This document shows positions 23,101 to 31,365 of a stretch of 64,000 bases of DNA, in pieces (position 1 is the first letter of the stretch; each line of letters opens with the position of its first letter). The DNA is taken from the NCBI RefSeq assembly GCF_027257155.1, contig NZ_JAPWDU010000001.1:744001-808000 (forward strand). Direction: 5' to 3'. The position numbers and the translations under genes were made by a program. This DNA is from Cerasicoccus sp. TK19100. GTDB lineage: Bacteria > Verrucomicrobiota > Verrucomicrobiia > Opitutales > Cerasicoccaceae. The notes below the pieces were generated by a model that worked only from the letters and a program-made list of their open reading frames with translations, was not told the origin of the DNA and searched no databases.

Positions 23101-23308
23101 CCTGGGTGCGGTGCCGATTGCTGTAGGGTGGGGTGCCGACGCCGCCGCACGTAAACCGCTTGGCTCGTCCATCGTGGGCGGTCTGATCGTTTCCCAGCTG
23201 ATCACGCTTTACGTGACGCCAGCGCTTTATCTGTATTTTGAGTGGTTTGAAAAGCACGTAACGGACAAGATACCACTCTTCCAGCGTGGGGAGCGCGTGA
23301 AGGTTTAA
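20132..23308 (+). CDS. RND multidrug efflux permease (HAE1 family, AcrB/MdtB-like)
   Basis: A 1058-aa inner-membrane proton-drug antiporter. The first helix is near residue 14 (MTLLLALSAAIFGVWSYL). The periplasmic porter domain starts PNVDYPVIQVQVNYPGA and the proton-relay Asp pair in TM4 is SIGFLVDDAVVFLENMVRR (about residues 406-407). The second half mirrors the first, with GIVKKNGIMMIDFA and RFRPIIMTTAAALLGAVP. The double repeat and full length match the drug-exporting HAE1 class rather than heavy-metal pumps. Substrates cannot be predicted. It lies between adaptor and outer-membrane channel genes with gaps of 21 and 3 bp, so it is surely cotranscribed. Confidence 0.95.
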   Translation: MAGSLSEPFVKRPVMTLLLALSAAIFGVWSYLNLPVSDLPNVDYPVIQVQVNYPGASPTVMASNVASPLEQEFLQIQGIELITSSNTQGNSNIILQFDLSKSIDSAATDVQSAITRAQGNLPTDLPSPPTYQKTNPNAQPVIYIGLVSETMTEGDIYDYAFTQIAQRLQLINGVSQVNVYGSKRAVEVQLNPNELYNRGLTFDQVTQAIQENTNLLGAGVFKGKTTNYTIQPNTQLSTAEEYNNIIVAVKNERPIYLRDIGEAVDGLQAEDLRLDYWASFIEGNPAGVVLAVQKADGANDVEIANAVKAMLPQLQQEIPQSLLMSIIYDRSKTIVASVKDVEETLLIAFVLVCGTIFLFLGRARDTIIPAVALPMALLLTFVVMKLFGYTLDNLSLMALTLSIGFLVDDAVVFLENMVRRMEDYGEDPMKATLEGAKEISFTILSMTLSLAAVFIPLVFMSGLMGRIFREFGITITVAVIMSGLVSLSLTPLMCARMLKSHEEGDETFMQKVANRLEKACLNIYDPSLRFFLKHKWISAVSWFLCMAGVVHFLIIVPKTFIPIGDSGFIQGAFIADTGASPEDLQKYQAQIKEVMKQNPYVENFVTVSGVAGFAQSNWILTFISLIDVDKRPPIEEVNTQLQTALAGIPGIMPGIQPNPSLEISTGATSTTLGNYAYSLSGLDTDKVYEASEKLVAAMYQSGYFSSVISDLYLTNPQVELDLVRPLGSAYGVTANTFSTVLKDAYSLNYSYLIKSPFQQYQVIVEAAPEFRSDVNDLSTLYFQSAFNQSELFTSNSDVFDIENNLVPFSSIASFKEDVGPLAVNHINNFSSVTIYYNIREGQAIGPANDFVKNKVKELVTPDIQTSFQGQALMFEETIKSMFLMAIVAVFVMYVILGILYESWVHPITVLTALPVAVVGGLATLLLLGQELSLYAMIGMFMLMGIVKKNGIMMIDFAIMRQDEGLSPEEAVHEACMERFRPIIMTTAAALLGAVPIAVGWGADAAARKPLGSSIVGGLIVSQLITLYVTPALYLYFEWFEKHVTDKIPLFQRGERVKV

Positions 23309-23311
23309 GCA

Positions 23312-24847
23312 ATGCAAGACTCCGATTTCAAAGTTTCCCAAGGCAAATCTGCGAGCCATGCCGCCGCAGGCAAGCTGGCGCTGCTTGGCGTCTTGAATGT
23401 GTCTCTATTTCTGTTCCACGGCTGCGTGAACGTGGATGAGGAAGTGGCTGCCCGCCCCAGTGAGCTATGGCGTCCGCCAGCCGAGGCCCAGGCCAATGCG
23501 CCGAAGCCCGACAATCCCGGCATCGATGCGGTCAATTTCGTCGCCGGGCAGGACAAGTATTACACGCAAGGTTTGGCGGGCTATGAGAAGAACCCCGTAG
23601 CCTCAGTGGGCTTGCCCAAGCTGGACCTGCCGGCACTGGTCGACATCGCATTATCCAACAACCCAGAAACTCGCTATACGTGGCTGATTGCCCGCACCCG
23701 CGCTTCGGAGTATGGGCAGAGCCTGAGCGAGTATTATCCGTATGTATCCGTGGGGGCCAGCGTGGCGCGCGAGAAGCAGAAGAACGTCGCCGTGCCGGGT
23801 AAGACCTACAGCACCGCCTACGGTCCATCGCTCAACATCAACTGGCTACTGTTCAATTTCGGCGAGCGCGAGGCAACGGCCAATGCTGCCCGGCAGGCGC
23901 TGTTTGCCTCCAATTTCACCTACAATCAGATTTATCAGGACGTGGTCCGTGAGGTCTTGATTCGCTACTACGACCTCTGGTCGGCGGAGTCGAATCTGGA
24001 GGCTTCCAAGGCGTTTCTCTTGAACACCGAGGCCACGTTTGACGCTGCGGACAAGAAGCTCAAGTCTGGCTTGGGCAATAAGCAGGACGCCCTGCGCGCC
24101 CTGGCCAACGTTAAGACTGCCGAAGCCCAGATCGAAGGGGATATCGCGGCCATCGAAGCGGCCCGTGCCAAGCTGGCGACTGCGCTGGGTATCGAGGTGA
24201 GCGCCTCGCTACAAATTGAGCAGATCGAGGAATTTCCGGAGTTTGACACGCTGGATGCGGATGTGAACCGCCTGGTCGCGGAAGCACTGCAAAATCGGCC
24301 GAATTTGCTCTCCTCCTACGCTTCGGTACGCGAGCAGGAGTTTAACCTCGATGCCGCCCGTGCTGATTTGTTTCCGGAGCTGAGTGCTCAGGTATCCATG
24401 CAGTATCTGGAGCTTACCGGCTCGAATCCCTCGCCCTACAACGATTACGTTGCGGCGCTGGTGCTGGAGTGGGATATTTTCCAGGGTTTCTACAAGTGGT
24501 ATGAGATCGATAAGCAGCGTGACCGCGCCCGGGCCGCTCGCCAGGACGCCCGCCAAGTCGAGCTCGAAGTCCTGCAACAGGTTTGGACGGCTTTCTTTGC
24601 CTACCGCTCGGCGATTAAACAGGTTGATTCCACGACCTCGGCGCTGGATGCCCAGCAGCAGGCTTACGACGCGATTTCCATCGGCTACGAAAGCGGAATT
24701 AATAACCTGCTGGACCTGCTGACCTCGCAGGAAGACCTCGATGATGCGCGTCGCAACCTCATATCTGCCAAGAATTCCCTTGGCACATCAATCGCCGATC
24801 TTGCTCGTGCGACTGGCAACTTGCCACGCTTGACGAGGGAGCAATGA
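23312..24847 (+). CDS. Outer-membrane efflux channel (TolC/OprM family lipoprotein)
   Basis: A 511-aa outer-membrane factor forming the exit duct for the RND pump encoded just upstream. The N-terminal hydrophobic segment ends in a lipobox-like FLFHGC, as in OprM-type proteins. Two OEP repeats follow, with the recognisable LVDIALSNNPETRYTWLIAR near residue 110, long helices with alanine heptads (residues about 220-300), and the second-repeat equivalents EALQNRPNLLSSYASV and SIGYESGINNLLDLLTSQEDL. It is the last gene of the operon. A hairpin overlapping the stop codon is a good terminator candidate. Confidence 0.92.
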   Translation: MQDSDFKVSQGKSASHAAAGKLALLGVLNVSLFLFHGCVNVDEEVAARPSELWRPPAEAQANAPKPDNPGIDAVNFVAGQDKYYTQGLAGYEKNPVASVGLPKLDLPALVDIALSNNPETRYTWLIARTRASEYGQSLSEYYPYVSVGASVAREKQKNVAVPGKTYSTAYGPSLNINWLLFNFGEREATANAARQALFASNFTYNQIYQDVVREVLIRYYDLWSAESNLEASKAFLLNTEATFDAADKKLKSGLGNKQDALRALANVKTAEAQIEGDIAAIEAARAKLATALGIEVSASLQIEQIEEFPEFDTLDADVNRLVAEALQNRPNLLSSYASVREQEFNLDAARADLFPELSAQVSMQYLELTGSNPSPYNDYVAALVLEWDIFQGFYKWYEIDKQRDRARAARQDARQVELEVLQQVWTAFFAYRSAIKQVDSTTSALDAQQQAYDAISIGYESGINNLLDLLTSQEDLDDARRNLISAKNSLGTSIADLARATGNLPRLTREQ

Positions 24848-24867
24848 TTTGTCATTGCTTGTGCTTT
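24841..24867 (+). terminator. Probable intrinsic terminator of the RND operon
   Basis: GCAATGA (24841-24847) pairs with TCATTGC (24852-24858) across a four-base loop, then TTGTGCTTTT follows. The stem includes the stop codon of the outer-membrane channel gene. A second weaker stem (CTTAGC at 24895 with GCTAAG at 24911, then GGTTTTT) lies 40 bp downstream and may act as a backup. Confidence 0.55.
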
Positions 24868-25010
24868 TAGAGGCAAAGTAAACCTGATATTGCTCTTAGC
24901 AATTTTCATGGCTAAGCTTGGTTTTTGAATCTCATTCATTATGTCAATAATTTGAGTAGAAAACGCTGAATTTCTACAGGTTTTTTTACAAGTAACTGGG
25001 CAAGTATCGG

Positions 25011-26027
25011 GTGTCAGACAAATGGTATTACATGGTCGATCGCAATAAGATCGGTCCCGTCACCAGGGATCAGATCTTGATTTTGCTGCGTCGGCGTGTC
25101 CTGAAAGGCCATACCCCGGTCTGGAATTCCTCGCTGCCCCGCTATGTGCCGCTTGAGACGCTGGATGACCTCGCACCGTATGTGCCGGACGAAGAGTCGG
25201 AGGCCGTGCCGGAAGTAGAGGAAGAAGCGCCAGCGCCGCCATTAAAGGGATTTACCCGCTTTTTGGTCCCAAAAAAGGGCGAAGAGAAAGAAGAAACGAA
25301 AACGCGGACCAAAGCACCTTTTCAGCGGCCGCATAAACTGGCCGACGAAGAGGCGAAAAGCCCTCGCGGCAATACTCAGGCCCCGATTCCTGGAGCGCCG
25401 AGTCGGGTGACACAGGCACCGATGCCCCAAGCGGCCGAAGAGCCTAAAGAGTCCGCGGTTAAGCAAATGCGTGGTGCGGTGTCGGAGGGGATGCGATTAC
25501 TGGGGGCGACCTCCCTTTCAATTGGAGCAGCCGTGTTTGGCGTGTTCGTTCTGGGCCTCATCGACTTGCTTATTGGTGCCCAGCGTGACGTGCTCTATGA
25601 CAATCTGACTTTTCTGCTACCTCTCGAATTCCTCACCCTGCTGGACCCCGTTGAGTGGATGGGCGTGCTGATCGTGGGCGGTTTGGTCGGTTCGGCGGCG
25701 TCTGCTGGCTGTGGTGGCCGAGGCAATGCGACAGTGGCTGCAATTGCCGCTTTGTGTGCCTTTTTTAGCGTGTCGATTGGCGCTATTTTTGCCGAGATTT
25801 TGGCGATATCCGTGGCGACCGATGAGCCGCTCAGCGAGCTCGTGTTACATGCAGATTCCTGGATCGAGGGAGTGAAGGCATTCTTCGAAAATTTAACCGA
25901 AGAGCCCGATGACCTGCTGTTCCTCTTTGGTGCGGCGGGTGAGGCTTTTCTGATATCGCGTCACGACTACCGCAAGCATGAGGATGAGGACGAGAAGCGC
26001 ATTGTCGACCCGTTCCTCAAGACTTAG
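25011..26027 (+). CDS. GYF_2 domain membrane protein
   Basis: A 338-aa protein starting with GTG. Residues about 5-50 form a GYF_2 (DUF4339) domain: WYYMVDRNKIGPVTRDQIL followed by PVWNSSLPRYVPLETL. An acidic then Pro/Lys-rich linker (about residues 60-150) leads to three hydrophobic helices (SIGAAVFGVFVLGLIDLLIG, the region of GVLIVGGLVGSAASAG, and AAIAALCAFFSVSIGAIFAE) and a charged C-terminal tail. GYF-like domains bind proline-rich peptides in eukaryotes; the role of bacterial GYF_2 membrane proteins is unknown. Its last 11 bases overlap the converging metal-binding gene. Confidence 0.75.
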   Translation: MSDKWYYMVDRNKIGPVTRDQILILLRRRVLKGHTPVWNSSLPRYVPLETLDDLAPYVPDEESEAVPEVEEEAPAPPLKGFTRFLVPKKGEEKEETKTRTKAPFQRPHKLADEEAKSPRGNTQAPIPGAPSRVTQAPMPQAAEEPKESAVKQMRGAVSEGMRLLGATSLSIGAAVFGVFVLGLIDLLIGAQRDVLYDNLTFLLPLEFLTLLDPVEWMGVLIVGGLVGSAASAGCGGRGNATVAAIAALCAFFSVSIGAIFAEILAISVATDEPLSELVLHADSWIEGVKAFFENLTEEPDDLLFLFGAAGEAFLISRHDYRKHEDEDEKRIVDPFLKT

Positions 26028-26715
26028 CTCGCTTACGATATCGCTGCCAGCGGCTAGCTGAATGGCCCAGGCAGTAAACCGCCAGCAGGGCCAGCAATAT
26101 ACTCATCCAGTTCATCAGGCCGGTGTAGGCTACAGATTCTGAGGCCAGATAGCGGGAGGCTATTTTCAGGATGACTGCGTTGACGGCGAATGCCCCCCCT
26201 AAAATCACGGGAAGCAATGCTGGTTTAGTGGGGGATTGTGGCGCTTCATCCAGGATTAAGCCGAAGCTTTGCAGCTCATTTGCCAATTGCCGGAAATCGA
26301 CCGTTGCTGATTCCCAGCGCAGTTCAACGGTGTGATAGGGCGGGGCGGTCTCGGCGGAAACCAGCCCCGGTTGCTTCATGGCGATTTTGTTGAGCAGCCA
26401 GGCACAGGCCGGACATGAAATGCCTTGGATCGGGAAGGTTGCGCTGACCTCGCCCCTAGCGTTCTTTTCTGCGTTCCGGGCACGCTCGAAGACACTTGTC
26501 CAGCTATGCGGCTCGAACGGCGTTTCCAGCAGCGGCTCGGTGAGACCGGATTTGCGCTGATAGTATTCGACCAGCCCGGCCTCATGGATGTGGTGGTAAA
26601 CCGCCTCGCAGCCGTGACAGCAAAAGGCTTCGCCGGATCGCGGCAAAAACGGCGCGCCGCAATGTGTGCAGGTGCGCCGTTGATTCGTGCCTTGATCTGG
26701 TGAGGTGGCCGTCAT
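26017..26715 (-). CDS. Stand-alone N-terminal module of a CcoI/FixI-type copper ATPase
   Basis: A 232-aa protein matching only the front end of CcoI/FixI-like copper P-type ATPases. It has a Cys-rich ribbon (CTHCGAPFLPRSGEAFCCHG then CEAVYHHI), a heavy-metal-associated domain with the copper motif GISCPACAWLL, and two hydrophobic helices (LLPVILGGAFAVNAVILKIA and MSILLALLAVYCLGHSA). It then stops, with no actuator, DKTGT phosphorylation or ATP-binding domain. The ATG at 26715 is preferred over an upstream TTG that nearly abuts ovoA. It could be a decayed ATPase or a real copper-sensing or chaperone module; nothing in the frame looks broken. It follows ovoA on the same strand. Confidence 0.75.
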   Translation of the reverse strand: MTATSPDQGTNQRRTCTHCGAPFLPRSGEAFCCHGCEAVYHHIHEAGLVEYYQRKSGLTEPLLETPFEPHSWTSVFERARNAEKNARGEVSATFPIQGISCPACAWLLNKIAMKQPGLVSAETAPPYHTVELRWESATVDFRQLANELQSFGLILDEAPQSPTKPALLPVILGGAFAVNAVILKIASRYLASESVAYTGLMNWMSILLALLAVYCLGHSASRWQRYRKRAKS

Positions 26716-26759
26716 GATGAAGCGATCAACACAACGGCCTTCTGCCTCTGGTGACAATC

Positions 26760-28907
26760 TTAAGCTTTACGCCAGAAGCTAATCTCCACGAGGTTGTGCT
26801 CAAAAACGCGGGCGTTACGACGAATGATCTGTGGCACCTGAATGGGAGCTTCGGCCTGGGCAAAGTGGTCGCCGAGGGCGAGCTGAATACCGTCCAGCGT
26901 TGACTGGTTTTCGCCGGTCTTGTCTTTGAAGCCGCCCAGCCACTTGTCCTTCTGAGTATGCTCTTCGCGCCAGTCGTTCGTCGATGCGATCACGAGCAGG
27001 CCGTCGCCGTTGAGGCGTTCGTGGACGTTTTCTAGGAACTTTGCCGGATCGTAGGAGCGCTCCAGCAGGCAGTTGATCAGGATCAAGTCATAGCCGCGGT
27101 AAAGGTCCTTCATGTTCGACAGGTCTGCCTGCATGAACTCCACCTTGTCGCGAACGTGGTCGAGGCCGAAGTCTTTCAGGTGCGACTGACGGAAGTCGAC
27201 AATCTCGCCCTCGGACGGAATCTCCCACTGCGTGTAGCCCTTGTCGACCATCTCGACGCCAATGCGAATCGTGCGCGCCGTCGGATCGAGGCCCAGCACT
27301 TTCTGGAAACCGGCAGCGAGCTCGAATGTGGTGCGGCCAACTTTGCAGCCGATTTCGAGCGCCTTTTCACGGTTTTGCTTCGCCATGCGATCCAGGCAGA
27401 TTTGCGCGATTTTCTCGGAGTAATTATCGACGCCCAACGGATCTGGGCCATAATGCGCTTCGCAGTGAGGCGTTACGAAGGGGTCCGTTTCGTAGCGGTC
27501 ATCCTTGATCGCGACTTCCTTGTCGCTCTCTACATAGCGGAAGCCAGCGTGTTGATAGAAATGTCGGCGAAAAGCGTAACGGCTGTCGCGCGTCGCTTCA
27601 TTGCCGGTAGATATCCAGGAGCCGCCCTTGATCAGGTTGTGCTTGGTGTCGAAGGTGGGCGTGGAGAAATCGTCATACAACGGGTGCACGCCAAAGCCGG
27701 GGAAGCCCGCAATGGGTGTTTCGGTGTGCTGCCACACGTTGCCCATGACGTCGTAAAAGCCGTGGCCGAATGCAAAGCGGTTTACCGGCGTCGACGAGGC
27801 GCAGACTTCGAGATTGATGTTGCCCGGGGCACCATCGGACCACTGATCGACATCGGTAGTTTCGGTGAAGTCGAGCAGGCGATACCATTCTTCCTCGCTT
27901 GGGAGGCGGATTGGTTTGCCGGTTTTCTCAGAGAGCCAGTTGCAGAAGGCCTTCGCTTCGAGGTAATTGACCTCGGCCGGCCAGGACCACGGTAAATCAA
28001 TTTCCTTGAGCATAGTGCGCAGCGCAAATGAGCCGTCCTCGCGCTTGCGCCAGAAGCGTGGCATGCCATGGGCGTCGTATTGCGCCCACTTCCAGCCTTC
28101 TTCCGACCAATATTGCTGCTTTTGGTAGCCGCCGTCTTCGACGAATCGTAAATATTCCGCGTTACTAACTAAGTATTTTGACGCCTTAAACGCGTCGACC
28201 TCGGTTTCGAGGCGGCCGTATTCGTTGTCCCAGCCATAGAACCGGCTGGGTTGTTCCTTGCCTTGGGTGACTGTGCCTGCGGTGACGTTCAGCAGTTCGT
28301 TCTCCGGCGCGTCGGCATCTTCGCTACAGACTGCCCAGGATGGGTGGTCTTGTTCGATGAGTTCGAGCGGCAGTTGGCGAATCAGCACGGAGGACGTTTC
28401 CAGGTGAATACGCTCGTGCTCAATGCCCATCATGATGATCCAGTAAAGGCTGTTCCACTGGACAGGCAGCTCAAGTGGTGTTTCATCAATCAGCTTGTCG
28501 ATCGTTGCACGGACCTTGTCGCGGTAGGCTTTGACTTCTTCATGTTTGGGCCAGATATAGTGGGCCTCGTTAAGGTCATCCCAGCTCATCTCGTCCACAC
28601 CGACGGCGCAAAGCGACTCCAAATGCGGATCGAGGCGGTTCTTAAGGAACTTGCCCAACACGAGTTTATTGGTGAAAAAGACCGCAGTGTGACCGTAATA
28701 AAAAATTAGCGGATGGCGAAGCGGATCAGCACGGGTGACGTAGGCTTCCTGCCCATTCATGGGCTCGAAAAGCTTTTCGTATACGTCAAAAGTTTGATGG
28801 AAGTAGCGGCGGATTTCTTCGCGCTTTTTAGCGGGGTCGCCTTCCAGAAGGTTGATGGTGAGCGGGGTTTCAACGCCATCGAGGAGGGATTGCTTTGCGG
28901 TTGGCAT
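26760..28907 (-). CDS. ovoA: 5-histidylcysteine sulfoxide synthase / 4-mercaptohistidine N-methyltransferase OvoA
   Basis: OvoA is the non-heme iron enzyme that joins cysteine to histidine C5 with O2, the first step of ovothiol A synthesis. Its fused methyltransferase can methylate the imidazole. The 715-aa protein has an N-terminal DinB-like domain with the iron motif HX3HXE at residues 164, 168 and 170 (HERIHLE). A formylglycine-generating-enzyme-like domain follows (about 210-460; FGHGFYDVMGNVWQHTETP, LIKGGSW, YAFRRHFYQHAGFRYV). A C-terminal SAM methyltransferase begins near ALEIGCKVGRTTFELA (about residue 515). Both halves look intact, so full ovothiol synthesis is plausible once the PLP lyase OvoB, not seen here, is supplied. 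Ovothiol is an antioxidant thiol. Confidence 0.93.
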   Translation of the reverse strand: MPTAKQSLLDGVETPLTINLLEGDPAKKREEIRRYFHQTFDVYEKLFEPMNGQEAYVTRADPLRHPLIFYYGHTAVFFTNKLVLGKFLKNRLDPHLESLCAVGVDEMSWDDLNEAHYIWPKHEEVKAYRDKVRATIDKLIDETPLELPVQWNSLYWIIMMGIEHERIHLETSSVLIRQLPLELIEQDHPSWAVCSEDADAPENELLNVTAGTVTQGKEQPSRFYGWDNEYGRLETEVDAFKASKYLVSNAEYLRFVEDGGYQKQQYWSEEGWKWAQYDAHGMPRFWRKREDGSFALRTMLKEIDLPWSWPAEVNYLEAKAFCNWLSEKTGKPIRLPSEEEWYRLLDFTETTDVDQWSDGAPGNINLEVCASSTPVNRFAFGHGFYDVMGNVWQHTETPIAGFPGFGVHPLYDDFSTPTFDTKHNLIKGGSWISTGNEATRDSRYAFRRHFYQHAGFRYVESDKEVAIKDDRYETDPFVTPHCEAHYGPDPLGVDNYSEKIAQICLDRMAKQNREKALEIGCKVGRTTFELAAGFQKVLGLDPTARTIRIGVEMVDKGYTQWEIPSEGEIVDFRQSHLKDFGLDHVRDKVEFMQADLSNMKDLYRGYDLILINCLLERSYDPAKFLENVHERLNGDGLLVIASTNDWREEHTQKDKWLGGFKDKTGENQSTLDGIQLALGDHFAQAEAPIQVPQIIRRNARVFEHNLVEISFWRKA

Positions 28908-29083
28908 GACAGTTACACGTAGCGGGTTTATGTTTTAAAGTTGTTCGAAGTTAGTCTAACCAGCTGCTCGATCCTGACAACCGTTTGGGCATTATTTTTT
29001 CGCGAAAGACTTTTGTTAAAAAAATTGAACTTTTTCCTTGCGTGGTTTGGCGAATTCCCGTTTTTTTCTCGGCTTTGTTCTGG

Positions 29084-30404
<1,321 letters not shown>

Positions 30405-30408
<4 letters not shown>

Positions 30409-30578
30409 GCCATGCCCCCTTTCAGAATTCGCTCGATTTCGGCAAGTGGGATGCGAACGCAGCCGCGAACCTTAATCTTGCTCAACATGCGATCGCGGAG
30501 CATGCGATTGATAGTCGAATCGGAAACGACTAATCGCTTAGCAGCCTCCTTTTTACTGATGAGGGAATCCTGACTCAT
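30405..30578 (-). CDS. Excisionase-like helix-turn-helix protein
   Basis: A 57-aa protein, MSQDSLISKKEAAKRLVV followed by SDSTINRMLRDRMLSKIKV and ending ERILKGGMA. It is of the MerR/excisionase-type winged HTH class (ISKKEAAKRLVVSDSTINRML matches the usual xis or DNA-binding excisionase-family pattern). It probably binds the attachment region and steers the neighbouring integrase towards excision. Start and stop are fixed by tight coupling: its start codon overlaps the upstream gene's stop, and its stop overlaps the integrase start, each by four bases (ATGA). It is too short for most ORF finders. Confidence 0.8.
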
Positions 30579-30982
30579 TTTCGACGCCCTTTCCGTTTTT
30601 TGGCCGCTATGAGTTTATTCATTTGGGCAATGCCTCGAAGTGCATCGCTACGCATGGCATCCCAATCGGCATTGACCAACAGGCCTTGCAATTCTTCCGT
30701 CGTTGAAAACTCAAGGAAACTGCCGGACGAAGCCACCATGCCATCCTGATATTCTAATTGAAAGGACACTTCGCGCCCATCGAGAAACATAGTGTAGCCA
30801 AAGTCGTCTGGCATTAACTCGGCAATATTATGCTTCAAGGTATCTAGGTCACATCTTTGGGATGTAGTGAGTCCTTGCGTATCATCCAAGTCTGTATCGT
30901 TGGAAACGAGAATGGAGCCTTCGTTCAGACTGAGAGCCATGCTGCCAGCCAAGGCTACGTTTAGTTTGTATACATCAATCAT
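30575..30982 (-). CDS. Hypothetical protein of the element (orf135)
   Basis: A 135-aa acidic protein with no domain I recognise. It begins MIDVYKLNVALAGSMALSLN and has an acidic middle (VSNDTDLDDTQGL, ELMPDDFGYTMFLDG). The basic tail AAKKRKGRRK might touch nucleic acid. It sits between the RHH-like regulator and the excisionase, with ATGA overlaps at both ends, so it belongs to the same translationally coupled operon. A role in control of excision or replication is only guessed from position. Confidence 0.7.
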   Translation of the reverse strand: MIDVYKLNVALAGSMALSLNEGSILVSNDTDLDDTQGLTTSQRCDLDTLKHNIAELMPDDFGYTMFLDGREVSFQLEYQDGMVASSGSFLEFSTTEELQGLLVNADWDAMRSDALRGIAQMNKLIAAKKRKGRRK

Positions 30983-31314
30983 TTAGAGTTGTTGGTTTTA
31001 GTGGTTATTTGTTTTTGCCACGCTGGGGTTTTCTGCACTGCTAGACGGGTTTCCTCTATGAACTCTAGTAATTGATTTTCTGATGCTCTTTGTTCCTCCA
31101 ATGACCTACTTTCATTTGTGGCATTTAGGTATATAGTTGTTATTTTTGCTAGTAATGCTGATCTTGTCAGGCGGGTGCAGATGCCCAGTGTGTCGACGGC
31201 GGCTTTCTCTTCCTTACTCAGCATGAAACATACGGTCTTGTCGCGAGGACTGTCCATTTCATCTGCTTTACGGCGGATGCGCTGAGGTGCAGGAAGATTT
31301 TTTGATGCTGCCAT
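30979..31314 (-). CDS. Ribbon-helix-helix-like regulator of the element
   Basis: A 111-aa protein whose middle (DKTVCFMLSKEEKAAVDTLG then CTRLTRSALLAKI) resembles a ribbon-helix-helix DNA-binding fold: a short beta strand followed by two helices, with the LTRSALL turn typical of MetJ/Arc-type proteins. A helical Glu/Lys-rich tail follows. It is the first gene of the coupled minus-strand operon. The ATG at 31314 is chosen because the two 12-bp repeats that look like its operator lie just upstream; starts up to 31401 are open and would read across that operator. It is likely a repressor of its own operon and of the divergent KAP gene (inference). Confidence 0.6.
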   Translation of the reverse strand: MAASKNLPAPQRIRRKADEMDSPRDKTVCFMLSKEEKAAVDTLGICTRLTRSALLAKITTIYLNATNESRSLEEQRASENQLLEFIEETRLAVQKTPAWQKQITTKTNNSK

Positions 31315-31340
31315 ACCTATATGTAAAATACCTATATGTA
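31314..31340. promoter_or_regulatory. Twin 12-bp operator-like repeats between divergent genes
   Basis: TACCTATATGTA occurs twice as an exact direct repeat (31314-31325 and 31329-31340), centres 15 bp apart. The pair fills the short gap between the RHH-like gene and the divergent KAP gene. Spacing and position fit cooperative binding by an RHH dimer pair controlling both promoters. The KAP ribosome-binding site (AAGGAG) follows at 31349. Confidence 0.6.
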
Positions 31341-31365
31341 GACGAGGCAAGGAGAAAAAGCAGCG

